Origin: Geobacteraceae bacterium GWC2_55_20
GTDB taxonomy: Bacteria; Desulfobacterota; Desulfuromonadia; Geobacterales; Pseudopelobacteraceae
NCBI GenBank assembly: GCA_001802125.1
Contig: MGZK01000004.1
Span: forward strand, 16,130 to 80,129
Direction of reading: 5' to 3'
DNA length: 64,000 nt
In this document: positions 39,055 through 47,404 of the stretch, one piece after another
Layout: every line of letters begins with the position of its first letter
Numbering within the stretch: the first letter of the stretch is position 1
The notes under the pieces: model-generated
The model's database searches: none
What the model was told of the DNA's origin: nothing
What the model saw: only the letters and a program-made list of their open reading frames with translations
Translations under genes and position numbers: made by a program

Positions 39055-40374
39055 ATGCCCAATGCACGCATCAATCTGAAAAAATACGGCGGTTCAATCG
39101 CATCATCCAAACCGGTCCGGCTGCATGGCAAGGTGACTCAGGTTGTGGGCCTGGTCATCGAGGGATATTGCCCGGACACATCGGTGGGCGCAATCTGTGA
39201 GATAAAACCGTTGGAAGGTGAGCCGATTCCGGCGGAGGTGGTCGGCTTTCGCAACAACAAGACGCTTTTGATGCCGCTTGGAGAGTTGAGAGGAGTGGGA
39301 CTTGACAGCCTGATTTCCGTCAGACGTGACAAAGCCTCACTTGGCGTCGGTCCGCAACTCCTGGGGCGCGTGATTGACGGCTTGGGCAATCCGATTGATG
39401 ACAAGGGACCGATCAGGGTAGAGGAAGAATATCCGATCTATGCCTTGCCGGTCAACCCGATGACCAGACCTCCCATAAGGAAACCCCTTGATCTGGGTAT
39501 CAGGAGTATCAACGGTCTTCTTACCTGCGGCCAGGGGCAACGGGTCGGTATCATGGCCGGATCCGGTGTCGGAAAGTCGACGTTGCTCGGTATGATCGCC
39601 CGTTACACCGAAGCAGACGTGAACGTGATTGCATTGATCGGCGAGCGTGGCCGCGAACTGCGAGAGTTCATAGAAAAGGATCTCCAGGAGCAGGGACTCC
39701 ATAAATCTGTTGTTGTTGTGGCTACCTCGGATCAGCCTCCTTTGGTGCGCATGCGTGGAGCGTATATTGCAACCACAATTGCAGAGTATTTTCAAAAGCA
39801 GGGCAAGAAGGTTCTGCTGATGATGGATTCGGCCACCCGGTTTGCAATGGCCATGCGTGAAGTCGGACTCGCCATCGGTGAACCACCCACTACCAAGGGC
39901 TATACTCCTTCCGTATTTGCCGCGTTGCCGAAACTGCTGGAGCGTACCGGTAATTTTCCGGAAGGAAGCATTACCGCGCTCTATACGGTCTTGGTGGAAG
40001 GCGACGATTTTAATGAGCCGATCTCGGATGCCATGCGAAGCATACTGGACGGGCATATTGTTCTGTCGCGCGATCTGGCAGCCCGCTCCATCTACCCGCC
40101 GATTGATGTCATGGCGAGCACCAGCAGGGTCATGTCCGATGTTACTTCGCGTGAGCATCAGGCTCTGGCGTCAAAATTCAAGGAAGTTCTGGCAACCTAC
40201 CGTCAGTCGGAAGATCTGATCAATATTGGCGCTTACAAGGCCGGCAGTAATCCCGGTATAGATTATGCTATGTCACATAATGCTGACATGCAGTCCTACC
40301 TTAAACAGGCGATTCATGACCCGGTAATGCTGGATGATGCCATCAAGGGTCTCAAAGGTATATTCGACGCATGA
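39055..40374 (+). CDS. fliI: Flagellar export ATPase FliI
   Basis: GQRVGIMAGSGVGKSTLLGMIARYTEADVNVIALIGERGRELREFIEKDL; LLMMDSATRFAMAMREVGLAIGEPPTTKGYTPSVFA. Confidence 0.98.
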   Translation: MPNARINLKKYGGSIASSKPVRLHGKVTQVVGLVIEGYCPDTSVGAICEIKPLEGEPIPAEVVGFRNNKTLLMPLGELRGVGLDSLISVRRDKASLGVGPQLLGRVIDGLGNPIDDKGPIRVEEEYPIYALPVNPMTRPPIRKPLDLGIRSINGLLTCGQGQRVGIMAGSGVGKSTLLGMIARYTEADVNVIALIGERGRELREFIEKDLQEQGLHKSVVVVATSDQPPLVRMRGAYIATTIAEYFQKQGKKVLLMMDSATRFAMAMREVGLAIGEPPTTKGYTPSVFAALPKLLERTGNFPEGSITALYTVLVEGDDFNEPISDAMRSILDGHIVLSRDLAARSIYPPIDVMASTSRVMSDVTSREHQALASKFKEVLATYRQSEDLINIGAYKAGSNPGIDYAMSHNADMQSYLKQAIHDPVMLDDAIKGLKGIFDA

Positions 40375-40403
40375 CCGGGCTTTGCCTTCGGGAGTAAGCC
40401 ATT

Positions 40404-40838
40404 ATGGCAGACAAGTCATTCAAGCTGGAACAGGTTCTGTCCTATCGCGGCGAAATGGAAAAACTCTGCAAACAGGAATTTGCGACTGCCAAGCAGGGAC
40501 TTGAAAAAGCGAACGATGAGCTGCTTCGCGAGGAGGAACATGTCAACGAGTTGACACAGGAGTTCTGTGACCGTCAGCAGGACCTTGACTGTATCGATGA
40601 TATGAGGATGTATTCCGACTTTTTTGCCCGCAAGCGGGAAGAGATCAAGAATCAGAAGGAACGGGTTGAACAGCTGGATCGCGAAATGAATGAACGGCGT
40701 GAAGAACTTTTGGAGGCGACCAAGGACAAGAAGGTGCTTGAGTCACTCAAACAGAAAAAGTCCGATGAGTTTCGTCAGGAGATGTTGCAGAAGGAACGCA
40801 ATTTTCTTGATGAAATATCAATTCAGAAAAAGGTTTGA
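40404..40838 (+). CDS. fliJ: Flagellar export protein FliJ
   Basis: 144-aa coiled-coil protein in canonical position after fliI. Confidence 0.9.
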   Translation: MADKSFKLEQVLSYRGEMEKLCKQEFATAKQGLEKANDELLREEEHVNELTQEFCDRQQDLDCIDDMRMYSDFFARKREEIKNQKERVEQLDREMNERREELLEATKDKKVLESLKQKKSDEFRQEMLQKERNFLDEISIQKKV

Positions 40839-41428
40839 TCATCTTGAATAAGATAAAATCAATATCCGCGGTTGCATTGATCTGTACACTGGGTTGTGGT
40901 CTGACACTGCTTAACTTGCCGCTGGTGTCGTCAAGTTCCGCCGGCCAGGGCGCCGCTCCAGGCAGTACCTCTTCGGAGACCGCCAAGTACTCCTCGTCCG
41001 AAAGTCAGCAACCGGTTAACGCTTCCCGTGCCGCCCGCGAGGAAAAGGCGCTGCAGGATGCCCGTCGCCAGCAGCTGGCCGAAAAGGAAGCTGCCCTGGC
41101 AGCCAAGGAGCTGGAACTGAAAAAACTGAGCGCAAAACTGGAAGCCCAGGTAAAGGCGCTGGAAGATAGTAAAAAAAGACTGGATGATAGTCTCAAGATC
41201 CAGACTGATCAACAGAAGAAAAAGCAGGATGAAAAAATTCAGAAAATGGTCAAGCTGTTCAAAACCATGCGTGGAGAACAGGCCGGAAAGATGATAGACA
41301 CGCTGCGGGAAGACCTGGCAATGACGCTTCTGAGCCGTCTTGACACAAAGACAGTGGCAAAGCTGGCGCCTTTCATAAGCCAGCCGAGGGTTGTAAGGTG
41401 GGTAACTGAAAACCTGCAGGGTAAATAA
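40835..41428 (+). CDS. MotE-like flagellar/motor chaperone (MgtE N-domain-like)
   Basis: N-terminal TM, coiled coil, then MVKLFKTMRGEQAGKMIDTLREDLAMTLLSRLDTKTVAKLAPFISQPRVVRWVTENLQ. Uses a TTG start. Confidence 0.75.
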   Translation: MIILNKIKSISAVALICTLGCGLTLLNLPLVSSSSAGQGAAPGSTSSETAKYSSSESQQPVNASRAAREEKALQDARRQQLAEKEAALAAKELELKKLSAKLEAQVKALEDSKKRLDDSLKIQTDQQKKKQDEKIQKMVKLFKTMRGEQAGKMIDTLREDLAMTLLSRLDTKTVAKLAPFISQPRVVRWVTENLQGK

Positions 41429-41434
41429 TTTCGA

Positions 41435-41468
41435 TTTTATGGACATGTATACTGTCCAATCCATAAAA
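41435..41468. repeat. Nested inverted repeat in fliK leader
   Basis: TTTTATGG-...-CCATAAAA with inner GGACA-...-TGTCC, followed by AAAGGAGGTGA. Confidence 0.7.
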
Positions 41469-41496
41469 AATTCATACAGAAAGGAGGTGAAAAACA

Positions 41497-44400
41497 ATGA
41501 ATGCAGGACAGATGTTTATGAATATGATGTCGGGCGTGACCCAGACGGTTACTCCTGACGCGATGGCAGCAGTACCGCTGAATAAATCCGGCGTAAATTT
41601 TGACAATCTTCTTGGTGAAATACGCATGCAGGCAGATGCGAAGATGGTTGCCAATGTTGACATTGCTGGTGTTTATGCTGTGTCGGAAGAACCGGAGTTG
41701 CCTTCGGAAACTTCCGGAACGGTGGCTGCGCTGAAGTTGGGAACAGCCCGGACTAGTGGTGCTTCTCAAGCTAATGGCGAAATAGTCATGCTTGAAGCGG
41801 CAGCATTGGATACGCTGATTGATGGTTCTTCCGATGCCTTGCCCATCACTCCGGAGATGTATCCAGCTGAGGCGCAAATGGTTTTGGCGGCTTATGCGCA
41901 ATCCAGCATGATTCCGCATGTCAACACTCCGCCCAGTCATGAAGATGACAGCGGACAGAACGTACTAGCCAAGGCTGTCGAAGTTGACCGGTCGGCAACC
42001 AGAACCGGGGCTCAAGTAACGTACCTTTCCGAAGTTGCAGCACCGGAGCAACCGTCTGTTAAGACCGCTGATTTGTCAACATCAGCAAAAGAAACCGCAA
42101 CACAACAGTCAGTACCTGTAATACAGGCAACGGCACGTCAGGAGAATCATCCCATGTCTGCCAATGCTCCAGTCGTGAAATCCTCCGGTCAGAATCAGGC
42201 TGCTGATGTTCAACAGCCAGGCAGAATGCCGTCAGTCAACACTCCGCCAAATCCTGAAGTTGACTCCGTACAGAATGTACTACCTAAGTTAGCCACTATG
42301 GACCAGCTGAAAATTAAAGCCGATGCCCCAGTAACTTCCATTTCCATGGAACAGCTGCAATCACCAGTAATCCAATCGATTGATCTACCCCCCCCCCGGT
42401 TGGAAACTGTAACCCAGGCAGCATCTGTGACAACTGCAAAGCCAGCTGCGCCATATCAAGCTGCAATCTTACCTGCAGTGGAAGTTGCTGCATCTAAACC
42501 TGAAACGGCCCGTCAGGAGAAACCTCTCATGCCGGCCAAAGCTCCTACAGTGGAATTGTCCGAACAGAATCAGGCTGCTCCGCGTCCACAGCCAGGCAGA
42601 ATGCCGTCAGTCAACACTCCGTCCAGTCAAGAAGTTGACTTCGTACAGAACGTACAACCCAAGGCTGCTGTAACCGACCAGCCAATAATTAAAATCGAGG
42701 CCCCCGTAATGTTCCGCACTTCGGAACAGCGGCAATCATCATCAACACAGTCTGTCGAACAGTACTCCCGGACCGTCCATCCAGAGCAACAGACCGCCCG
42801 GCTGGAATCCGTTGCCAGCCCGACGACTGACAGACCGGTTGCCAAGCCTGCCGAACAAACGCACCGTTTCGCAGTTGCAGCACCTGAGCAACCGTTGACT
42901 AATCCGACAGTTATATCCGTATCGGCAAAAGAAACCGCAACACAACAGTCAGCAGCTGTAATAACTGCAAAACCGGCAGAGCCAGCTTCAGCTTCATTCC
43001 ATGCTGTAACGACACCGGTTGTGGAAGTTGCTACAGCGAAGCCTGAAACGGCCCGTCAGGAGAAACCTCTCATGCCGGCCAAAGCTCCTACAGTGGAATT
43101 GTCCGAACAGAATCAGGCTACTCCGCGTCCACAGCCAGGCAGAATGCCGTCAGTCAATACTCCGTCCAGTCAAGAAGTTGACTCCGTACAGAACGTACAA
43201 CCCAAGGCTGCAGTAACCGACCAGCCAATAATTAAAACCGAGGCCCCCGTAACGTTCCGCTCTTCGGAACAGCGGCAACCATCAACAACCCAGTCCGTCG
43301 AACAGTACACCCGTACTGTCCAGCCAGAGCAACAGACCGCCCGGCTGGAATCCGTTGCCAGCCCGACGACTGACAGACCGGTTGCCAAGCCTGCCGAACA
43401 AACGCACCGTTTAGCAGTTGCAGCACCTGAGCAACCGTTGACTAATCCTACAGTCTTATCAGCATCAGCAAAAGAAACCGCAACACAACAGTCAGCACCT
43501 GTAATAACTGCAAAACCGGCAGAGCCAGCTTCAGTTCTATCCCAAGCTGTAACGACACCGGTAGTGGAAGTTGCTACAGCGAAACCTGAAACGGCCCGTC
43601 GGGAAAAACCGCTCATGGCGGCAAATGCTCCAGTTGTGGAACTGTACGGGCAGACACGGGATGCGAATATTCAACAGCCAGACAGAATGCCGTCTGTCAA
43701 CACTCCACCCAGCCATGAAGTTGACACCGTACTACAGAATCAGGAAACAAATGTTGCAGCGGACTTAAATCAGGTTGCAACCGGCCTTCAAACCAAGCCG
43801 AGCAGGGAATCCGCTCCGGTACGAAATGAAGCTGAATCATTATCCAAACCGGTTCTACAGGTTACTCCACTGCACCAGAGTGGATTGGAAACATTCCATG
43901 CCAAAGAGGCCGCCAAACCGGTTGTGCAAGAGACGGCTGTTCCGGAACCACCATCGGAAGTCTCTCAGGAAACGAGATTGCCCAATCGTGCAATCAGCAC
44001 ATCATCTGAGCCTGAGATCGAGTTCACTTTTACTTTGCCCAGGCCGATTACCGTTTCCAAGGCTCATTCTACTGAACCGAGTCGTTTGGCATCCACCAGC
44101 ACCGCTTTGAGGCAACAGATAATATCGCTTGATATTGAACCGTCTCAAAAACAGACTGCTGAATTAGGAACGGTAACTGCATTAAAGTTAGAAACGATAG
44201 TAACCCCAAGCAGTGCAGCAAGAGCGCAGGAAAATGGCAGAACGCCGGAAGCGGTATTGTCATCCGCTACGGAAACGGGCTTGACACGTAAGCTGCACCC
44301 CGAAGTTACCTTGAAAGAAATTGATCCTGGCTCTTCGGTAGCAAAAACCGACGAAACAAACAAGCAGAAAGCCTCTTCGGACTCCCACTCCGGAACGATG

Positions 44401-45153
44401 CAACAGATGGTCGGTAGAGCGGCGATTCAGGCTATCCCGAGTACTGATGGCGAAAACGCCAGGGCAAGTTTATCCCCGTCATCTGCAAAGGGGAATGGGA
44501 CTCCAATTCAAAGTATTGTCCCTTCTGGTGAGGTGATGCAGACCTCGGATGATTCAATGGGCAGTAATGGCGATCAAGCCGGGTCCGGCCCAAAACCGGA
44601 TAATCAGATGTTGGCCCACCAGGTTAATGCACAAACAAAACCGGAAAATCAGCCGGTTGCTTCAGTGCATGGTTCCAGATTCAACCCGGAACAATCCCGC
44701 CAGGATCTTCCGGAGCAGGTTGTGCATCAAGTCCGGGAACGCCTCGGTCAGCACGAGGTAAAAGCCGGGAATCAGCAGATTACATTGACCCTGTCACCGG
44801 AAAATATGGGTGAACTGAAGATGAACCTGAATCTTCAGGGTCAGCGCTTGTCGGTTGAAATCGTGACCGAAAACCGTACCGTGCGGGATGCAATTTTGCA
44901 GCATTCCGATTCTCTCAAGGAAACTCTGGCCCGTCAGAACATAACCGTGGAATCCTTTGATGTTACCACTAATGGTCGTGGTACTGGAAACCCGGGACAA
45001 AACCAGGATGCCTGGAGAGAACTGGCCAGGCAGAAACAGCAGCAATTGTGGGCTTCAACAGGTGGTTATGCCCTTCCGCAGATGAACGTGTCTTTAAACC
45101 CTGCGGCGTATCAGGCAAAAAACGAGCATGCCATGCTCGACATCCATTATTGA
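41497..45153 (+). CDS. fliK: Flagellar hook-length control protein FliK, very long repeat-rich variant
   Basis: 1218 aa; C-terminal QQITLTLSPENMGELKMNLNLQGQRLSVEIVTENRTVRDAILQHSDSLKETLARQNITVESFDV is the Flg_hook domain; strong SD AAAGGAGGTGA. Confidence 0.92.
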   Translation: MNAGQMFMNMMSGVTQTVTPDAMAAVPLNKSGVNFDNLLGEIRMQADAKMVANVDIAGVYAVSEEPELPSETSGTVAALKLGTARTSGASQANGEIVMLEAAALDTLIDGSSDALPITPEMYPAEAQMVLAAYAQSSMIPHVNTPPSHEDDSGQNVLAKAVEVDRSATRTGAQVTYLSEVAAPEQPSVKTADLSTSAKETATQQSVPVIQATARQENHPMSANAPVVKSSGQNQAADVQQPGRMPSVNTPPNPEVDSVQNVLPKLATMDQLKIKADAPVTSISMEQLQSPVIQSIDLPPPRLETVTQAASVTTAKPAAPYQAAILPAVEVAASKPETARQEKPLMPAKAPTVELSEQNQAAPRPQPGRMPSVNTPSSQEVDFVQNVQPKAAVTDQPIIKIEAPVMFRTSEQRQSSSTQSVEQYSRTVHPEQQTARLESVASPTTDRPVAKPAEQTHRFAVAAPEQPLTNPTVISVSAKETATQQSAAVITAKPAEPASASFHAVTTPVVEVATAKPETARQEKPLMPAKAPTVELSEQNQATPRPQPGRMPSVNTPSSQEVDSVQNVQPKAAVTDQPIIKTEAPVTFRSSEQRQPSTTQSVEQYTRTVQPEQQTARLESVASPTTDRPVAKPAEQTHRLAVAAPEQPLTNPTVLSASAKETATQQSAPVITAKPAEPASVLSQAVTTPVVEVATAKPETARREKPLMAANAPVVELYGQTRDANIQQPDRMPSVNTPPSHEVDTVLQNQETNVAADLNQVATGLQTKPSRESAPVRNEAESLSKPVLQVTPLHQSGLETFHAKEAAKPVVQETAVPEPPSEVSQETRLPNRAISTSSEPEIEFTFTLPRPITVSKAHSTEPSRLASTSTALRQQIISLDIEPSQKQTAELGTVTALKLETIVTPSSAARAQENGRTPEAVLSSATETGLTRKLHPEVTLKEIDPGSSVAKTDETNKQKASSDSHSGTMQQMVGRAAIQAIPSTDGENARASLSPSSAKGNGTPIQSIVPSGEVMQTSDDSMGSNGDQAGSGPKPDNQMLAHQVNAQTKPENQPVASVHGSRFNPEQSRQDLPEQVVHQVRERLGQHEVKAGNQQITLTLSPENMGELKMNLNLQGQRLSVEIVTENRTVRDAILQHSDSLKETLARQNITVESFDVTTNGRGTGNPGQNQDAWRELARQKQQQLWASTGGYALPQMNVSLNPAAYQAKNEHAMLDIHY
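42388..42397 (+). repeat. C10 homopolymer inside fliK CDS
   Basis: gatcta CCCCCCCCCC gg. Confidence 0.95.
42502..43735 (+). repeat. 543-bp in-frame tandem repeats within fliK (two full copies plus a partial third)
   Basis: GAAACGGCCCGTC(A/G)GGA... at 42502, 43045 and 43588, i.e. exact 543-bp spacing. Confidence 0.93.
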
Positions 45154-45170
45154 AAGCGAGGTGAGAAAGA

Positions 45171-45833
45171 ATGGTAACCAGTGTAACTTCTACAACCGAT
45201 ACTAGCGCGGCTGCCGCAGCAATGAAAAAATCCTTGGGTATGAACAAGGATGACTTCATGAAGCTTTTTGTGGCGCAGCTGAAATACCAGGATCCGCTGG
45301 CACCACAGGACGCCAGTGCAATGTTGGACCAGCTATCGCAATTGACCCTGGTCGAACAGTCGTACAACACCAACACCGCACTGCAAAACCTGCTGACATC
45401 TCAGAATAACTCGGCAACTATGTCATCGGTGTCGTTCATCGGCAAAGATGTCAAGGCCAATGGCAATGCGGTCCCGTTTGACGGCACTTCGCCCGCCAGC
45501 ATGCAATTCAATCTCTCTGCTCCGGTTGATTCGGCCCAGATCGATATCAGCGATTCAAACGGAAATATTGTCAGGACCATTAGCGCAACCGCACTAAACC
45601 AGGGCGATTCCGCAGTGTCATGGGATGGCCGTGATAACAATGGCAATCTCCTTTCGGCCGGCGCTTACACATTTTCCGTTAAAGGAACCACGGCCGGTGG
45701 ATCAACCGTTTTAGCTACAACCTATACAGCAGGCCGAATCGACGGGGTTTCTCTCGTGGATGGCACTCCCTTGCTGACAATCGGAGCAGCCACAATCTCT
45801 TTGTCCGATGTCATCAGCGTGAAAGGGGTATAA
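45171..45833 (+). CDS. flgD: Flagellar hook assembly protein FlgD
   Basis: SLGMNKDDFMKLFVAQLKYQDPLAPQDASAMLDQLSQLTLVEQ...SWDGRDNNGNLLSAGAYTFSV. Confidence 0.96.
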   Translation: MVTSVTSTTDTSAAAAAMKKSLGMNKDDFMKLFVAQLKYQDPLAPQDASAMLDQLSQLTLVEQSYNTNTALQNLLTSQNNSATMSSVSFIGKDVKANGNAVPFDGTSPASMQFNLSAPVDSAQIDISDSNGNIVRTISATALNQGDSAVSWDGRDNNGNLLSAGAYTFSVKGTTAGGSTVLATTYTAGRIDGVSLVDGTPLLTIGAATISLSDVISVKGV

Positions 45834-45839
45834 CGACAG

Positions 45840-46226
45840 ATGATAGACCAGATATTATTTCCGAATCCGGTCCAACCCGGCAGAACAGAACGTCCGCAGC
45901 CGCAGAAACCATCATCAGGTCAGGTTTCCGACTCGCCGTTCGCAAGGGTGTTGGATCAAAAAACACCGTCACAGGAGGTCAAGTTCTCGCAACATGCTCA
46001 GGAAAGGCTCAGGGCCCGCAATATTACTTTCTCGGCCAATGATCTTGCAAACCTGGAAGGAGCAGTTAACAGTGTCGCCCAAAAAGGCGGTAAGGAATCA
46101 TTGGTAATGATGGGAGACGCTGCGCTGGTTGTCAGCGTAAAGAACCGTACCGTCGTGACCGCCTTGGACAAGATGCAGATGAAAGGCAATGTTTTTACCA
46201 ACATCGATTCAGCAGTGATTATTTAG
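45840..46226 (+). CDS. Conserved flagellar operon protein (TIGR02530-like)
   Basis: VKFSQHAQERLRARNITFSANDLANLEGAVNSVAQKGGKESLVMMGDAALVVSVKNRTVVTALDKMQMKGNVFTNIDSAVII. Confidence 0.88.
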   Translation: MIDQILFPNPVQPGRTERPQPQKPSSGQVSDSPFARVLDQKTPSQEVKFSQHAQERLRARNITFSANDLANLEGAVNSVAQKGGKESLVMMGDAALVVSVKNRTVVTALDKMQMKGNVFTNIDSAVII

Positions 46227-46334
46227 CGAATCAACCATCAGCAGGGCTGGCCCTCCTTGAGGAAGCCCGCGAAGCGCCGACCGATTGACGCGCTTCTCAC
46301 AACCAACTCAAAAAAAATAACAGGAGGCATCACA

Positions 46335-47261
46335 ATGAGTATTACATCAGCGCTTTTTACCGGAGTCAGCGGATTACTTAACAACGCCGAGGGAATGAAC
46401 GTAATCGGCAACAACATATCCAACGTTAACACAATCGGTTTCAAAGGTTCCCGCACACTTTTCTCCGACATGCTTTCCACGCCGACCACCAACCGGTCCC
46501 AGATGGGACATGGTACAACCATCCAGAAGATTGATAATCTCTTTACCCAATCCTCCTTTGAAAGTACCGGCAACGTGACCGACATTGCCATCCAGGGAGA
46601 CAGCTTCTTTGCGCTGGCCGGACCATCAGACCCCAAGGGGACTGCCATTACCGGGGAAAAGGCGTACTATACCAGAGCCGGTGCTTTCAGGCTTACCCCT
46701 GACACAACGGTGGCCCCGCCGGTCGATTTGTATCTTTCAAATCCGGACGGCTATCGCCTGCTGGATACAGCCGGCTTCCCGATAACAGTTCCGGTAGCAG
46801 CCGCTCCGCCGGCTGATACTGACATCATCAAGATTACCGCCATTGACACCGACGGCAAGATATCCATGTTGCGCGGTGACGGCACAGTTGCTTACTACTC
46901 CGCCGTTGCCGGTGTACCGGTCGCCGGCGGTGACACCAATGCGGCAAATGCAACCAGGCTGGCCACTTTGCGGGTTCCCTACCCAGGCGAACTGGAGAAA
47001 TTCGGCGGCACGCTTTTCAAAGCCAATAACCCGGCGACCGGTGTTACCGCTGCAACAGTACTGTACAGCGCTACCTGGAATTCGGCCACCAATCTGCCGT
47101 CACAGGAAAAATTGTTTTCAAATAACCTTGAGCAGAGCAACGTGGATATGGCCACCGAGTTCGTCAAGATGATTCTGACCCAGCGAGCCTATTCGGCCAA
47201 CTCCAAGACCATCACAACCGCGGACGAGATGACCCAGGAAGTATTGAACCTCAAACGGTAA
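46335..47261 (+). CDS. flgE: Flagellar hook protein FlgE, unusually short
   Basis: MSITSALFTGVSGLLNNAEGMNVIGNNISNVNTIGFKGSRTLFSDML...LEQSNVDMATEFVKMILTQRAYSANSKTITTADEMTQEVLNLKR. Start trimmed from 46257. Confidence 0.85.
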   Translation: MSITSALFTGVSGLLNNAEGMNVIGNNISNVNTIGFKGSRTLFSDMLSTPTTNRSQMGHGTTIQKIDNLFTQSSFESTGNVTDIAIQGDSFFALAGPSDPKGTAITGEKAYYTRAGAFRLTPDTTVAPPVDLYLSNPDGYRLLDTAGFPITVPVAAAPPADTDIIKITAIDTDGKISMLRGDGTVAYYSAVAGVPVAGGDTNAANATRLATLRVPYPGELEKFGGTLFKANNPATGVTAATVLYSATWNSATNLPSQEKLFSNNLEQSNVDMATEFVKMILTQRAYSANSKTITTADEMTQEVLNLKR

Positions 47262-47275
47262 TATCGCGTAGCCGG

Positions 47276-47310
47276 GCGGGATGAGTTGAAGATTGCTCAT
47301 CCCGCTTTTT
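47276..47310 (+). terminator. Rho-independent terminator after flgE
   Basis: GCGGGATGAG-ttgaagattg-CTCATCCCGC-TTTTT. Confidence 0.92.
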
Positions 47311-47404
47311 GTTTGCGGCTACAGAAAAACGATGACCGGCGGTAAAACACAGCAACCCGTATCGTGTTTAACTGCTTTATTTAGAATTACTAAATGGGGG
47401 GATT

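Noticed and set aside
42502-43735. CRISPR-like interpretation of the repeated DNA
   Set aside because: Repeat unit is 543 bp, coding and in frame, with no short direct repeats and unique spacers.
46285-46330. GAAGCGC...GCGCTTC hairpin upstream of flgE as a terminator
   Set aside because: Long loop and no T-tract directly after; insufficient support.
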